Positions 8,681 to 15,114 of a DNA stretch of 15,114 nucleotides are shown here, one piece after another. The stretch comes from JAABYT01 sp041581935 (lineage in GTDB: Bacteria > Pseudomonadota > Gammaproteobacteria > HK1). The notes beneath the pieces are model-generated. The model was not told the DNA's origin. It was given only the letters and a program-made list of their open reading frames with translations, and did not search any database. Each line of letters begins with the position of its first letter. The stretch's first letter is position 1. The stretch covers positions 1 through 15,114 of the forward strand of contig JBFICP010000060.1 in the NCBI GenBank assembly GCA_041581935.1. Reading direction: 5' to 3'. A program made the position numbers and the translations under genes.

Positions 8681-9592
8681 ATGAGCTGGCAACCTGAACG
8701 CGACCTCGTTGGCTACGGCGCGAGCCCCCCCGACCCCGAATGGCCGGGCGGTGCGCGGCTCGCCATCAACTTCGTTCTGAACTACGAAGAGGGTGCCGAG
8801 TACTGCGTGCTGAACGGTGATGCACACTCCGAAACTCTGCTCTCCGATCTTTCGAATCTCGAGCCGCTTCATGCCGCGCGCGACCTGAACATCGAGTCGG
8901 CGTACGAATATGGTAGCCGCGTGGGCGTGTGGCGCATCCTTGATGTCTTCAGGGCGCGCGCCTTGCCGCTGACGATCTACGCCGTGGGTCATGCCCTCGA
9001 GCAGAATCCGACGCTCGCCGATGTCATCAGGGCCGAAGGCTACGATGTCGTGTGTCATGGTTGGCGTTGGATCGATTATCAGCGGATGGACGAGAACGAG
9101 GAACGCGAGCACATTCGGCGGTGCGCAGAGTCCGTTGAGCGAATCACCGGAGAACGTCCCGCGGGTTGGTACACGGGGCGGCCGAGCCTCAATACGCGCC
9201 GGCTGGTAGTCGAGCACGGCGGGTTTCTGTACGACAGTGACTCCTACAATGACGACCTCCCGTATTGGGTGCTGGTCGAAGGCAAGCCGCATTTGATCGT
9301 CTGCCACACGCTCGACTGCAACGACAGCCGATTCAGCCGTGCTCAGGGCTTCGATCTGGCCGAGGAGTGGTTCACCTACATGCGCGACGCCTTCGACTGG
9401 CTGTACCAGGAGGGCGCGATGCATCCGCGTTTCATGACGATCGCGCTTCACTGTCGGCTCATCGGCCGCCCGGGTCGCATTGCTGCGCTCACCCGCTTCC
9501 TCGATTACGTGCGGAGTCACTCCGGCGTATGGATCTGCAAACGTATCGAGGTTGCCCGGCACTGGATCGGGCATCATCCGTATTCGGGCTGA
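8681..9592 (+). CDS. PuuE-type polysaccharide deacetylase-family protein (allantoinase-like)
   Basis: A 303-residue NodB-fold (carbohydrate esterase 4) protein of the PuuE/allantoinase type. Diagnostic stretches are F-V-L-N-Y-E-E-G at residues 31-38, C-H-G-W-R-W-I-D-Y at 125-133, G-W-Y-T-G-R at 162-167, Y-D-S-D-S-Y-N-D-D-L-P-Y at 184-195 and L-H-C-R-L-I-G-R-P-G-R at 256-266. The classical metal-binding Asp of NodB motif 1 is absent (N-Y-E-E), and the His four residues after His126 is Trp130, as expected for this subgroup rather than for true polysaccharide deacetylases. Characterised members include PuuE allantoinase and a Helicobacter peptidoglycan deacetylase; many relatives have unknown substrates. 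In-frame GTG codons at 8660 and 8672 are alternative starts. There is no signal peptide, so a cytoplasmic enzyme is likely. The neighbouring Ldh-family gene would fit ureide catabolism, but no other purine-degradation gene is visible. Confidence 0.88.
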   Translation: MSWQPERDLVGYGASPPDPEWPGGARLAINFVLNYEEGAEYCVLNGDAHSETLLSDLSNLEPLHAARDLNIESAYEYGSRVGVWRILDVFRARALPLTIYAVGHALEQNPTLADVIRAEGYDVVCHGWRWIDYQRMDENEEREHIRRCAESVERITGERPAGWYTGRPSLNTRRLVVEHGGFLYDSDSYNDDLPYWVLVEGKPHLIVCHTLDCNDSRFSRAQGFDLAEEWFTYMRDAFDWLYQEGAMHPRFMTIALHCRLIGRPGRIAALTRFLDYVRSHSGVWICKRIEVARHWIGHHPYSG

Positions 9593-9907
9593 TCACACTG
9601 AAAGTGACGGCGTGCGAAATCGTATCGTTTCAGTCCGCGCGCGGCTGAAGGCACCCGGACTCACCGGTTCAACGCAGACACTCCCTTCGTTCCCGTTCAA
9701 CGCGCCGGAGCCCACGAGAAAACCACATTTGTCGCCCGTCCGGCAGACCGTCCGCCGAATTCCTTCGAACAATGCAAACTCCTACGCGGTTAGTTCCCCC
9801 GCGGGTGGCTTCTTCATTTTGAGACCCGGTACCTCGAATCGCTTCGGTATCGGGATTAGTGTCGAGCGTCCATCCTTGGCCAGCCTTCGTGCCGACGAGA
9901 ACGTTTT
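9593..9907. other. 315-bp intergenic gap upstream of the MlaC-family gene
   Basis: No recognisable gene. Directly after the PuuE-type stop, ACTGAAA at 9597-9603 can pair with TTTCAGT at 9628-9634 (7 bp stem, 24-base loop); no T-run follows, so it is a weak terminator candidate at most. A 9-bp direct repeat, GTTCAACGC, occurs at 9667-9675 and 9695-9703. A TTGAGA at 9819-9824 resembles a -35 element, but I find no matching -10 at normal spacing. The promoter of the downstream gene is presumably here. Confidence 0.5.
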
Positions 9908-10606
9908 ATGCAAATTTTTCCTAACGCCTGCACGCGAAGTCGGTCGACATTGTGCGGTGCGAGGCTCTGGCTCGTGCCTGTCGCATTGGCTGCCGGCTTG
10001 GCTGCGGTCAGCACCGGTGCCTTTGGAGACGAACTCCGCAAATCGTCGGGGCTGTCACCGGCGTCGCATGCGCAGCTGCTGGTCGAGAACACGACGTCGC
10101 GCGTGATCGCAGCCATGTCCCGGGATCCCGAACCGAGGCTCGCCACGAAGATCGTCGAGACTATCGTCATGCCGAACATCGACCTCAAACGAATTTCGCG
10201 GCTGGTGCTCGGTGAACACTGGCTGGGCGCTACCGAGAGCCAGCAACAAAGATTCATGGAAGCTTTTGGCGCCCAGCTGGTACGCACCTATGTGATCGCG
10301 GTGTCCGACTATCTGGCGATGTCGAACAAGGTAGGTCTGGAGATCGACTACCTTCCGGCCAAATCAAACAGGGATCAGACCAAAGCGCTGGTTCGCAGTC
10401 GGGTGGGAAAGTCCGTTGCGCGCGTCAGCATCGATTATCGCCTGCATCGCGTCGACGACGCTTGGAAGGTCTATGACGTGCTCGTTGACGGGGTGAGCGT
10501 GGTTTTGACATATAAGAAATCGTATGCTGCCGCGGCGATCCAGGGTGGTCTCGATCACCTCATCGAGCGCATCGCAGCCAAGAATCGACAGCTGCGACCG
10601 GTTTAA
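9908..10606 (+). CDS. MlaC/Ttg2D family periplasmic phospholipid-binding protein
   Basis: A 232-residue protein of the MlaC (Ttg2D, toluene tolerance) family. MlaC shuttles phospholipid through the periplasm between the outer-membrane MlaA complex and the inner-membrane MlaFEDB complex. Residues 1-40 look like a signal peptide, with basic residues, a hydrophobic stretch at about 20-36 and a probable cleavage after A-F-G at 38-40; there is no lipobox Cys. Family features are I-V-M-P-N-I-D at about 86-92, V-L-G-E-H-W at 100-105, Q-Q-R-F at 113-116, and W-K-V-Y-D-V-L-V-D-G-V-S near 186-197 followed by a T-Y-K-K-S-Y segment. No mlaA, B, D, E or F gene adjoins it, so it is an orphan member. It could instead be a relative of HpnM, the hopanoid-associated member of the family. 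The start codon has only a weak GAG ribosome binding site. Confidence 0.87.
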   Translation: MQIFPNACTRSRSTLCGARLWLVPVALAAGLAAVSTGAFGDELRKSSGLSPASHAQLLVENTTSRVIAAMSRDPEPRLATKIVETIVMPNIDLKRISRLVLGEHWLGATESQQQRFMEAFGAQLVRTYVIAVSDYLAMSNKVGLEIDYLPAKSNRDQTKALVRSRVGKSVARVSIDYRLHRVDDAWKVYDVLVDGVSVVLTYKKSYAAAAIQGGLDHLIERIAAKNRQLRPV

Positions 10607-10695
10607 GCACCGGATCGGTTCGGTCGTTCGAACAACGTATCAGGTTACCCTGTTACGCGCAGAGCCAGGTCGAAGCCGGAATTCCGGACATGCGG
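10607..10695. other. Convergent intergenic region with a 12-bp palindrome
   Basis: This 89-bp spacer separates the convergent stops of the MlaC-family and hydrolase genes. It contains the perfect palindrome CCGGAATTCCGG at 10676-10687 and a shorter one, GTTCGAAC, at 10626-10633. Neither has a loop plus T-run, so I do not call a classical Rho-independent terminator. Shared termination by another route is possible. Confidence 0.35.
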
Positions 10696-11673
10696 TCAGA
10701 CGCTGGCGCGGGCGAACGCGGCGCGTATCGCCTGCGCGGTGTCGTCGATGGCTTCGTTAGCCGCGTCCAATATGCGCGAGTAGTGCAGGAACCCGTGCAG
10801 GACGCCGTCGTAGATCTTTAACTGACTGCCGACACCGGCGTTTTCCAACAGCGCGTGTAGCGCCAGGCTGTCATCGAGGAGCAGATCCATGCCTGCTGCA
10901 GAGATGAACGCGGGAGGCAGCGCCTGCAAATCCGCGCCAAGAATGTCGAGTCGGCAGTCGCGGCGGTCCTGCGCGCCGCGAGCGTAGCAGTCGTAATAGT
11001 AGTCCATGTCCTTGTTGCTCAGGCTGTCGCAGCGATTGCCGAAAAGGCGTCTCGATGTCGAATCTTCCAGCCCGAATACACCATAAACGAGCACCAGCAA
11101 CGACAGAAGTGAAGGCTGGATGTCGCGCATAGCGAGCGCCACGGCCATGGCCAGGTTGGCACCGGCGGAATCGCCGCCGATGGCGAGTCGTAGGGGATCG
11201 ATGCCCCAGTCGCCGCCGTGATCGCGAACCTGCGTGACGACCGTATGGCACTCATCGATGGCGGTCGGAAACTTGTGCTCCGGCGCGAGGCCGTAGTCGA
11301 CCCCGACGACCGCTATCCCGGATCGAAGCGCCAGCAGGCGCATGATCTTGTCGTGGGTATCGAGGTTACCGACGACCCAGCCGCCGCCGTGCAGGTAGAC
11401 GAGCGCGGGAAGCGGTCGTTCATCGCCGGGAAGATAGATCCGGATTGGAATGCGGCCTGCGGGCCCGTCGATGGATGTATCGATGATCTCGCCGACCTCA
11501 GGGGCATCGGCATTCCAGTATCGGCGTCCGCGCGCGTATTGCGCCCGCGCCTCGTCCGGATTCAGCTCATGGACTTTTCTGGCGCCTGGTACAATCTCGG
11601 CTTGCTTTTCGAGAACCGCGATCATCTGCGGGTGCAGACGCTGGTTGTATTTGATTTTTGCCATGGCTACCAT
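10696..11673 (-). CDS. Alpha/beta hydrolase, hormone-sensitive-lipase (GDXG, family IV) type esterase
   Basis: A 325-residue serine hydrolase, expected to cleave short or medium-chain carboxylic esters in the cytoplasm. The oxyanion motif H-G-G-G-W is at residues 95-99. The nucleophile motif G-G-D-S-A-G has Ser169, the acid is Asp263 in G-M-D-L-L-L-D-D, and the base is His293 in V-L-H-G-F. The Asp-to-His spacing of 30 residues equals that in the family IV model EST2. The N-terminal 75 residues are the usual cap region. The start is ATG 11673, preceded by GAGGAGG at 11678-11684; a GTG at 11676 is too close to that site, and an ATG at 11664 lies 13 bases away from it. The gene is convergent with the MlaC-family gene, and 216 bp separate it from the next minus-strand gene, so it probably has its own promoter. 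The substrate is unknown. Confidence 0.93.
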   Translation of the reverse strand: MVAMAKIKYNQRLHPQMIAVLEKQAEIVPGARKVHELNPDEARAQYARGRRYWNADAPEVGEIIDTSIDGPAGRIPIRIYLPGDERPLPALVYLHGGGWVVGNLDTHDKIMRLLALRSGIAVVGVDYGLAPEHKFPTAIDECHTVVTQVRDHGGDWGIDPLRLAIGGDSAGANLAMAVALAMRDIQPSLLSLLVLVYGVFGLEDSTSRRLFGNRCDSLSNKDMDYYYDCYARGAQDRRDCRLDILGADLQALPPAFISAAGMDLLLDDSLALHALLENAGVGSQLKIYDGVLHGFLHYSRILDAANEAIDDTAQAIRAAFARASV

Positions 11674-11677
11674 CACG

Positions 11678-11684
11678 CCTCCTC
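11678..11684 (-). promoter_or_regulatory. Strong ribosome binding site of the hydrolase gene
   Basis: Read on the minus strand this is GAGGAGG, four bases before the ATG at 11673. It is the best Shine-Dalgarno match seen in the window and decides the start in favour of 11673 over 11664. Confidence 0.75.
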
Positions 11685-11752
11685 AACTTTTCCGAATCCT
11701 CCGACGAGAGTTCACGAATTTCAAGGGAACGTTCTGTAACTCCTCAGGACGG

Positions 11753-11786
11753 CGCGGGCTTCTGCACGTCGAGGGTCGTGCCCGCG
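11753..11786. other. Bulged GC-rich hairpin upstream of the hydrolase gene
   Basis: CGCGG at 11753-11757 pairs with CCGCG at 11782-11786. Inside it GCACG pairs with CGTGC, with a six-base bulge on the left arm and a short loop. The alternative pairing CGCGGGC/GCCCGCG is also perfect. It lies between the HflC-like stop and the hydrolase start. No T-run follows on either strand. It could be a 3' structure of the HflC-like transcript, a leader structure of the hydrolase mRNA, or chance in GC-rich DNA. Confidence 0.3.
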
Positions 11787-11889
11787 ACGCACACACACCA
11801 CTACGGGTTGGCCGGCGCCCCCTCGAAGCAGAGCGCAATCAAAATCTCGGGCCGGAGTGCGCCGTTCCCATTTGCCGTGAATCCCCGAG

Positions 11890-12330
11890 TCATAACCGCA
11901 GCAGTCGCAGGTGGGTGACATCGGCACCGAGCTCGAACGCCTGCTCGCGCGACCATGCAATCACTTCGTTCGCGACTGCGGAGAGTCCAGCGGACACAGC
12001 GTCTGCGTCCATGCTTCCGATTCTGTCCCGAAGTCGGGCTTCAATCGCCTCGGCGAGCCGTTTCGACGTCTGACCGACGTTGCGGCCAGTCGCCGCATCA
12101 AACCGTCTGGCGTCCACCACCAGCCACTCGAGCGTAAAGCGCAGCATAACCGGCTTCTTTTCCCTCGTCAGATAGCGCCGTGGTGCGGACTGGTAGGCGT
12201 GCATCACGCCACCCGGCACGCGTGCGCCGTCGACGAAAGAGCGCTCCACGCCGGAAGCGAAAACCGCCGTGAATGCTTGCATTGCCACCATCGCGGCTAT
12301 GCGGGCGAAAAAACGAGTACTTCTGCGCAC
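11890..12330 (-). CDS. Short HflC-like SPFH/Band 7 domain protein (possibly truncated)
   Basis: A small protein of 146 residues from the GTG at 12330. Its N-terminus is a basic stretch followed by a hydrophobic segment (about residues 8-26), fitting a membrane anchor or signal peptide as in HflC. Residues about 48-140 match the SPFH core of HflC: R-Y-L-T-R-E-K-K corresponds to HflC R-F-V-T-x-E-K-K, then L-E-W-L-V-V-D-A-R-R-F-D-A-A-T-G, R-L-A-E-A-I-E-A-R-L-R-D-R-I-G and E-L-G-A-D-V-T-H-L-R. HflC is about 330 residues and partners HflK to control FtsH. This copy lacks the first SPFH strands (the L-R-F-G and P-G-L-H region) and stops where HflC enters its long coiled coil. I find no continuation in other frames downstream. 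The frame is open to a TTG at 12372. It may be a real mini-SPFH protein or a remnant; the intact frame argues mildly for a gene. Confidence 0.62.
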   Translation of the reverse strand: MRRSTRFFARIAAMVAMQAFTAVFASGVERSFVDGARVPGGVMHAYQSAPRRYLTREKKPVMLRFTLEWLVVDARRFDAATGRNVGQTSKRLAEAIEARLRDRIGSMDADAVSAGLSAVANEVIAWSREQAFELGADVTHLRLLRL

Positions 12331-12500
12331 GTTGGGATCATATCCGATGAGCTCTGTCCGGTAGTAATTCAATAGTGGATTTACCCAGCTTGGAGCAGCG
12401 AATTCGAGATCTTATTCGTGCGTAAAACGGGTGAATCGAAGCCGTCGAAACTCCGAAAAACGAACCACCGTATCTCCAAGCCGCACCGAACGCGCGGTCG

Positions 12501-14333
12501 TCAAAGTCGGAAAAATTCTGGCAAGAGCACACTGAAGGCCAACCACATGATGATGACCAGTGGGATGCCGACGCGTAGAAAATCGCGGAACGTGTATCCA
12601 CCAGCGTTCAGAATCAGCACATTGGTTTGATATGCGATGGGCGTTGCATAGCCCATGTTCGCCCCGAACATCACTGCCAGGACGAAGGCTTCTGGTGCCA
12701 CCCCAAGCTCGGCGGCGATTCGCATGGCGATTGGGGTGCCGATAACGGCGGCGGCGTTGTGCGATACGACGTTGCTGAGAATGGCCATCAGCAGCATCAG
12801 ACCGCTCATGACAAAAACCGGCGAGAGCCCCTCGGCCATTCTCACCAGCCAATGGGCCAGGTAATCGGCGCCACCCGTGCCGGTCAACGCCACGCCGAGC
12901 GCGAGGCTCGCGACGATAAGCATGATTACGGGCGTGCTGAGAGCGCCGGCCGTGTCGCGCCAGCTCAGGCAACCTGTGAGCAGGACCAGGCCCGTACCCA
13001 GCAGAGCGCTGATCGAGATGGGAATGAGACCCGAGGCGGCAGCAGCAACGACCAGAAAGAAGATTCCGAGTGCCACCGGCGCTTTCCGCGTGTGCGGAAG
13101 GTCGACGGTATTGTCGAGCACCAGCATTCCAGCTCGATTCTTGAGCTCCTTGATGTCCTCGCGCGCACCTTGCAGCAATAAAACGTCGCCGGTGTGCAGA
13201 ACGATTCCGCTCAGGTCTGACTTGATCAGCCCCCCCGCCGACTGCGCGCGGTGAATAGCGAGCACGACCACGTGAAAGCGCTCACCGAACCGAGAGTTCT
13301 TCAATGTCGTCTCGTGTAACAGGGAACCGTCGCGGACTACGACCTCGGCAAGTTGCTGGTCCTCGGCCGACAAAGGGTGCTCCTCGCTGATCGGGTGCTC
13401 GAGGTCCAACACGTTATGCAACGTAGCGCCGAGAAGATCCTCGAAGCGCTTGAGGTTTTCTGCCGTATCGCTAACGTACAACTGATCTCCGGCTCGAATC
13501 GACGCCGTCGGCAGCTTCACGATGATGAGATCTTCGTCTCTCTGTATGCGGGAAACCTTCATTTTGTTGTCGGTACGTTTCAGTACCTCCGACAGCGTCT
13601 TGCCATTGGCGTAGCTGTCCTCGTGCACGTAAAGGACCGCATCGAACACGAACGGTGAGGCATCCGACAGCAGAACCGCGCGGGGCGGCAGGAGCCGTGG
13701 AGCGACCAGCCAGAGATAGAGAATGCCGATGCTTCCGGCAATAGCGACAGGGATGGCGAAATCGAACATCTCGAAACGCCGCATACCGAGATCGGCAGCT
13801 ACAGCGACGACGAGCAGGTTAGTCGAGGTACCTATGGTGGTTCCGCTGCCGCCGATGAGAGTCGCGAGTCCCATCGGCATCAACGAAGTCGAGGCAGACC
13901 CGCCGGTTCGCAGTGCTACGCTGACCAGAACCGGAAGCAGCATCACCACGATCGGCGTATTGTTCATGAAGGCGCTCAGCACGCCGGTAAAGACCAACGT
14001 GGCGAGCAAAGAGAACGAGGGATGCGTTTTCCAGGTTTTCGCCATGATCCTCGCCACCGGTTCGAGGGCGCCGGTCGTTTCCAGGCTGCGACCGATGATC
14101 ATGAGCGCACAAATCGTGACCAGAGCTTCGTGCCCGAAACCCGAGAAAAAGCTGCTAGGTTCGAGGGCACGTCCGTCGGGGGCGTATGGGAACAGCTCGA
14201 AACCGAGCGCCAGTGCAATGAGTATGAATAGGCTGGTCGCTTCGATCGGAATTCGATCCCGCGTGAACAGGATCAACGCGAGAACCGTCAGCAACATGAC
14301 GGCGATGGCGTGGATGTCAGGGTCGGTCGGCAT
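12501..14333 (-). CDS. SLC13-type permease with two RCK_C (TrkA-C) domains
   Basis: A 610-residue inner-membrane transporter of the SLC13/DASS (ArsB-NhaD superfamily) type, the usual length for members carrying cytosolic RCK_C domains. The N-terminal membrane half (about residues 8-215) holds F-M-N-N-T-P at 122-127 and the motif G-T-S-T-N-L-L at 168-174. Two RCK_C domains follow (about 228-300 and 325-400). The C-terminal membrane half (about 420-608) repeats the signature as S-H-N-A-A at 524-528 and Y-Q-T-N near 568-571, giving the inverted-repeat pair of this fold. Relatives move dicarboxylates, sulfate or other anions with Na+; RCK_C domains often sense ligands. The ATG at 14333 starts at the expected point before the first helix; the frame runs back to a TTG at 14393 without family character. 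It lies 112 bp downstream of the mgtE stop, on the same strand. The substrate is unknown. Confidence 0.92.
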   Translation of the reverse strand: MPTDPDIHAIAVMLLTVLALILFTRDRIPIEATSLFILIALALGFELFPYAPDGRALEPSSFFSGFGHEALVTICALMIIGRSLETTGALEPVARIMAKTWKTHPSFSLLATLVFTGVLSAFMNNTPIVVMLLPVLVSVALRTGGSASTSLMPMGLATLIGGSGTTIGTSTNLLVVAVAADLGMRRFEMFDFAIPVAIAGSIGILYLWLVAPRLLPPRAVLLSDASPFVFDAVLYVHEDSYANGKTLSEVLKRTDNKMKVSRIQRDEDLIIVKLPTASIRAGDQLYVSDTAENLKRFEDLLGATLHNVLDLEHPISEEHPLSAEDQQLAEVVVRDGSLLHETTLKNSRFGERFHVVVLAIHRAQSAGGLIKSDLSGIVLHTGDVLLLQGAREDIKELKNRAGMLVLDNTVDLPHTRKAPVALGIFFLVVAAAASGLIPISISALLGTGLVLLTGCLSWRDTAGALSTPVIMLIVASLALGVALTGTGGADYLAHWLVRMAEGLSPVFVMSGLMLLMAILSNVVSHNAAAVIGTPIAMRIAAELGVAPEAFVLAVMFGANMGYATPIAYQTNVLILNAGGYTFRDFLRVGIPLVIIMWLAFSVLLPEFFRL

Positions 14334-14395
14334 TGGCCCGCTCGTTATACGGGAACGACACGGAATGCGCGCCGTAATGGCGACGATATCCAAAT

Positions 14396-14423
14396 CGTGA
14401 CTGAATCACGCGCACAGTTGCGC
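14396..14423. other. Two adjacent perfect small hairpins between mgtE and the SLC13 permease gene
   Basis: CGTGA-CTGAA-TCACG at 14396-14410 and GCGCA-CAGT-TGCGC at 14410-14423 are perfect 5-bp stems that abut and share one base. They lie just downstream of the mgtE stop in the minus-strand direction. The distal hairpin is followed by ATTTGG, which is only a weak U-tract, so partial termination or mRNA stabilisation after mgtE is possible but not shown. Confidence 0.35.
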
Positions 14424-14445
14424 ACCGACGCGCTCGTGCGCCGCA

Positions 14446-15114
14446 TCATGCTGTCTCTAGGTAAGGCAACATGGCGGTGGCAAAGCTGAGGACAAGGAAG
14501 AAGCCGCACATATCCGTTATCGTAGTCAATATCGGTCCGGAGGCCACCGCCGGGTCTACGTGCATCCGTTTGAGCAGCAACGGTACGACACCACCGATCG
14601 ACACCGCAACGAGGGTGTTGGCTGCGAGGGCGCCGCCCACCACCAGGCCGAGAAACGGATTGCCCTTCCAAAGCCATGCGGCGAGCGCAATGAGACATCC
14701 GAGCGCCAAACCGTTCAGGATGCCGACGGAGAGCTCCTGCATCCACACGCGCATTGCCTCGAACGGTTTTACGATTCCCAGTGACAGCTCCCGCATGCTG
14801 ACCGCGACCGCCTGATTGCCCGAGCAGCCGCTCATGTCGGAAACTATCGGCAAGAATACGGCGAGCGCAATTACGGCGCTCAGCGTGCTCTCGTAGAATG
14901 CAATGACACTCGCTGCGATGATGTTCAGCACGATGTTCAAGCTCAGCCAAGAAAGTCGCCGCCGTGCACGCGTGAGGACCGGTAGCGTGCGGATCTCGTC
15001 CCCGCCGACGATTCCCTGTGATTTCAGATAGTCGAGCTCAGCTCGCTCGGATATCGCTTCATCGACCGCTCGGCGGTGAACGATGCCGACGAGTCGATGA
15101 CGCTCGTCCACTAC
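14446..15114 (-). CDS. mgtE: Magnesium transporter MgtE, C-terminal half (5' end outside the window)
   Basis: The 3' part (about 222 codons) of an MgtE-family Mg2+ transporter or channel, normally about 450 residues. The visible protein starts in the end of the second CBS domain (V-V-D-E-R-H-R-L-V-G-I-V), passes through the connecting region (G-G-D-E-I) and then has the five-helix membrane domain. Signature elements, numbered from the GTG at 15111, are P-I-V-S-D-M-S-G-C-S-G-N-Q at 88-100 and D-P-A-V-A-S-G-P-I-L-T-T-I-T-D at 186-200. Asp200 corresponds to the pore-lining Asp of the last helix in the family. The missing part should hold the N domain and the rest of the CBS pair, which gate the channel by sensing cytosolic Mg2+. 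The gene continues past the window edge; the GTG at 15111 is not its start. The SLC13-type permease gene follows on the same strand. Confidence 0.93.
   Translation of the reverse strand, partial: VVDERHRLVGIVHRRAVDEAISERAELDYLKSQGIVGGDEIRTLPVLTRARRRLSWLSLNIVLNIIAASVIAFYESTLSAVIALAVFLPIVSDMSGCSGNQAVAVSMRELSLGIVKPFEAMRVWMQELSVGILNGLALGCLIALAAWLWKGNPFLGLVVGGALAANTLVAVSIGGVVPLLLKRMHVDPAVASGPILTTITDMCGFFLVLSFATAMLPYLETA

Noticed and set aside
9480..10106. Open frame spanning the gap before the MlaC-family gene
   Set aside because: It runs out of frame through two real genes and has no recognisable domain.
10676..10687. Palindrome CCGGAATTCCGG as a Rho-independent terminator
   Set aside because: It has no loop and no following T-run on either strand.
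11911..12375. Plus-strand open frame of 154 codons opposite the HflC-like gene
   Set aside because: No recognisable domain, whereas the minus-strand frame gives a clear SPFH core match.
13723..14400. Plus-strand open frame of 225 codons opposite the SLC13 permease gene
   Set aside because: Its Arg/Ser-rich composition is what antisense to membrane-protein codons produces; the minus-strand permease explains the region.
1..15114. CRISPR array, transposon, integron or prophage signatures
   Set aside because: No regularly spaced repeats, transposase, integrase, terminal inverted repeats or phage genes were seen.

Overview
The window looks like GC-rich chromosomal DNA of a Gram-negative bacterium, most likely a proteobacterium. 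AsmA-family envelope proteins, an MlaC-type periplasmic lipid-binding protein and an HflC-like SPFH domain imply an outer membrane, and the GC-biased third codon positions fit. I cannot place it below phylum from sequence alone. I see no tRNA, rRNA, insertion sequence, CRISPR array, prophage gene or transfer signature.

Layout. (1) 7-5454, plus strand: two tandem, paralogous AsmA-family inner-membrane-anchored periplasmic proteins. (2) 5516-7511, plus strand: an enoyl-CoA hydratase/isomerase-family protein followed after one base by a class III (CaiB/BaiF) CoA-transferase, a tight pair suggesting activation and processing of an acyl-CoA substrate. (3) 7494-9592: a malate/L-lactate dehydrogenase-family oxidoreductase on the minus strand, whose 3' end overlaps the CoA-transferase by 18 bases, diverging across about 100 bp from a PuuE-type polysaccharide deacetylase-fold protein on the plus strand. 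(4) 9593-10606: a 315-bp non-coding gap and then a lone MlaC-family gene. (5) 10696-15114, minus strand: an alpha/beta hydrolase of the hormone-sensitive-lipase type, a very short HflC-like SPFH protein, a SLC13-type permease with two internal RCK_C domains, and the C-terminal half of an MgtE magnesium transporter cut by the window end.

Functional reading. Two themes recur: envelope lipid handling (two AsmA paralogues, MlaC-like protein) and small-molecule catabolism (crotonase, CoA-transferase, Ldh-type dehydrogenase, PuuE-type protein, HSL-type esterase). The minus-strand right end is a transport block. The window reads mostly as ordinary housekeeping and catabolic chromosome. The items most worth a second look are the pruned HflC-like protein at 11890-12330, the crotonase with a replaced second catalytic Glu, the repeat architecture of the second AsmA protein, and the divergent Ldh/PuuE pair, whose families both have members in ureide breakdown.
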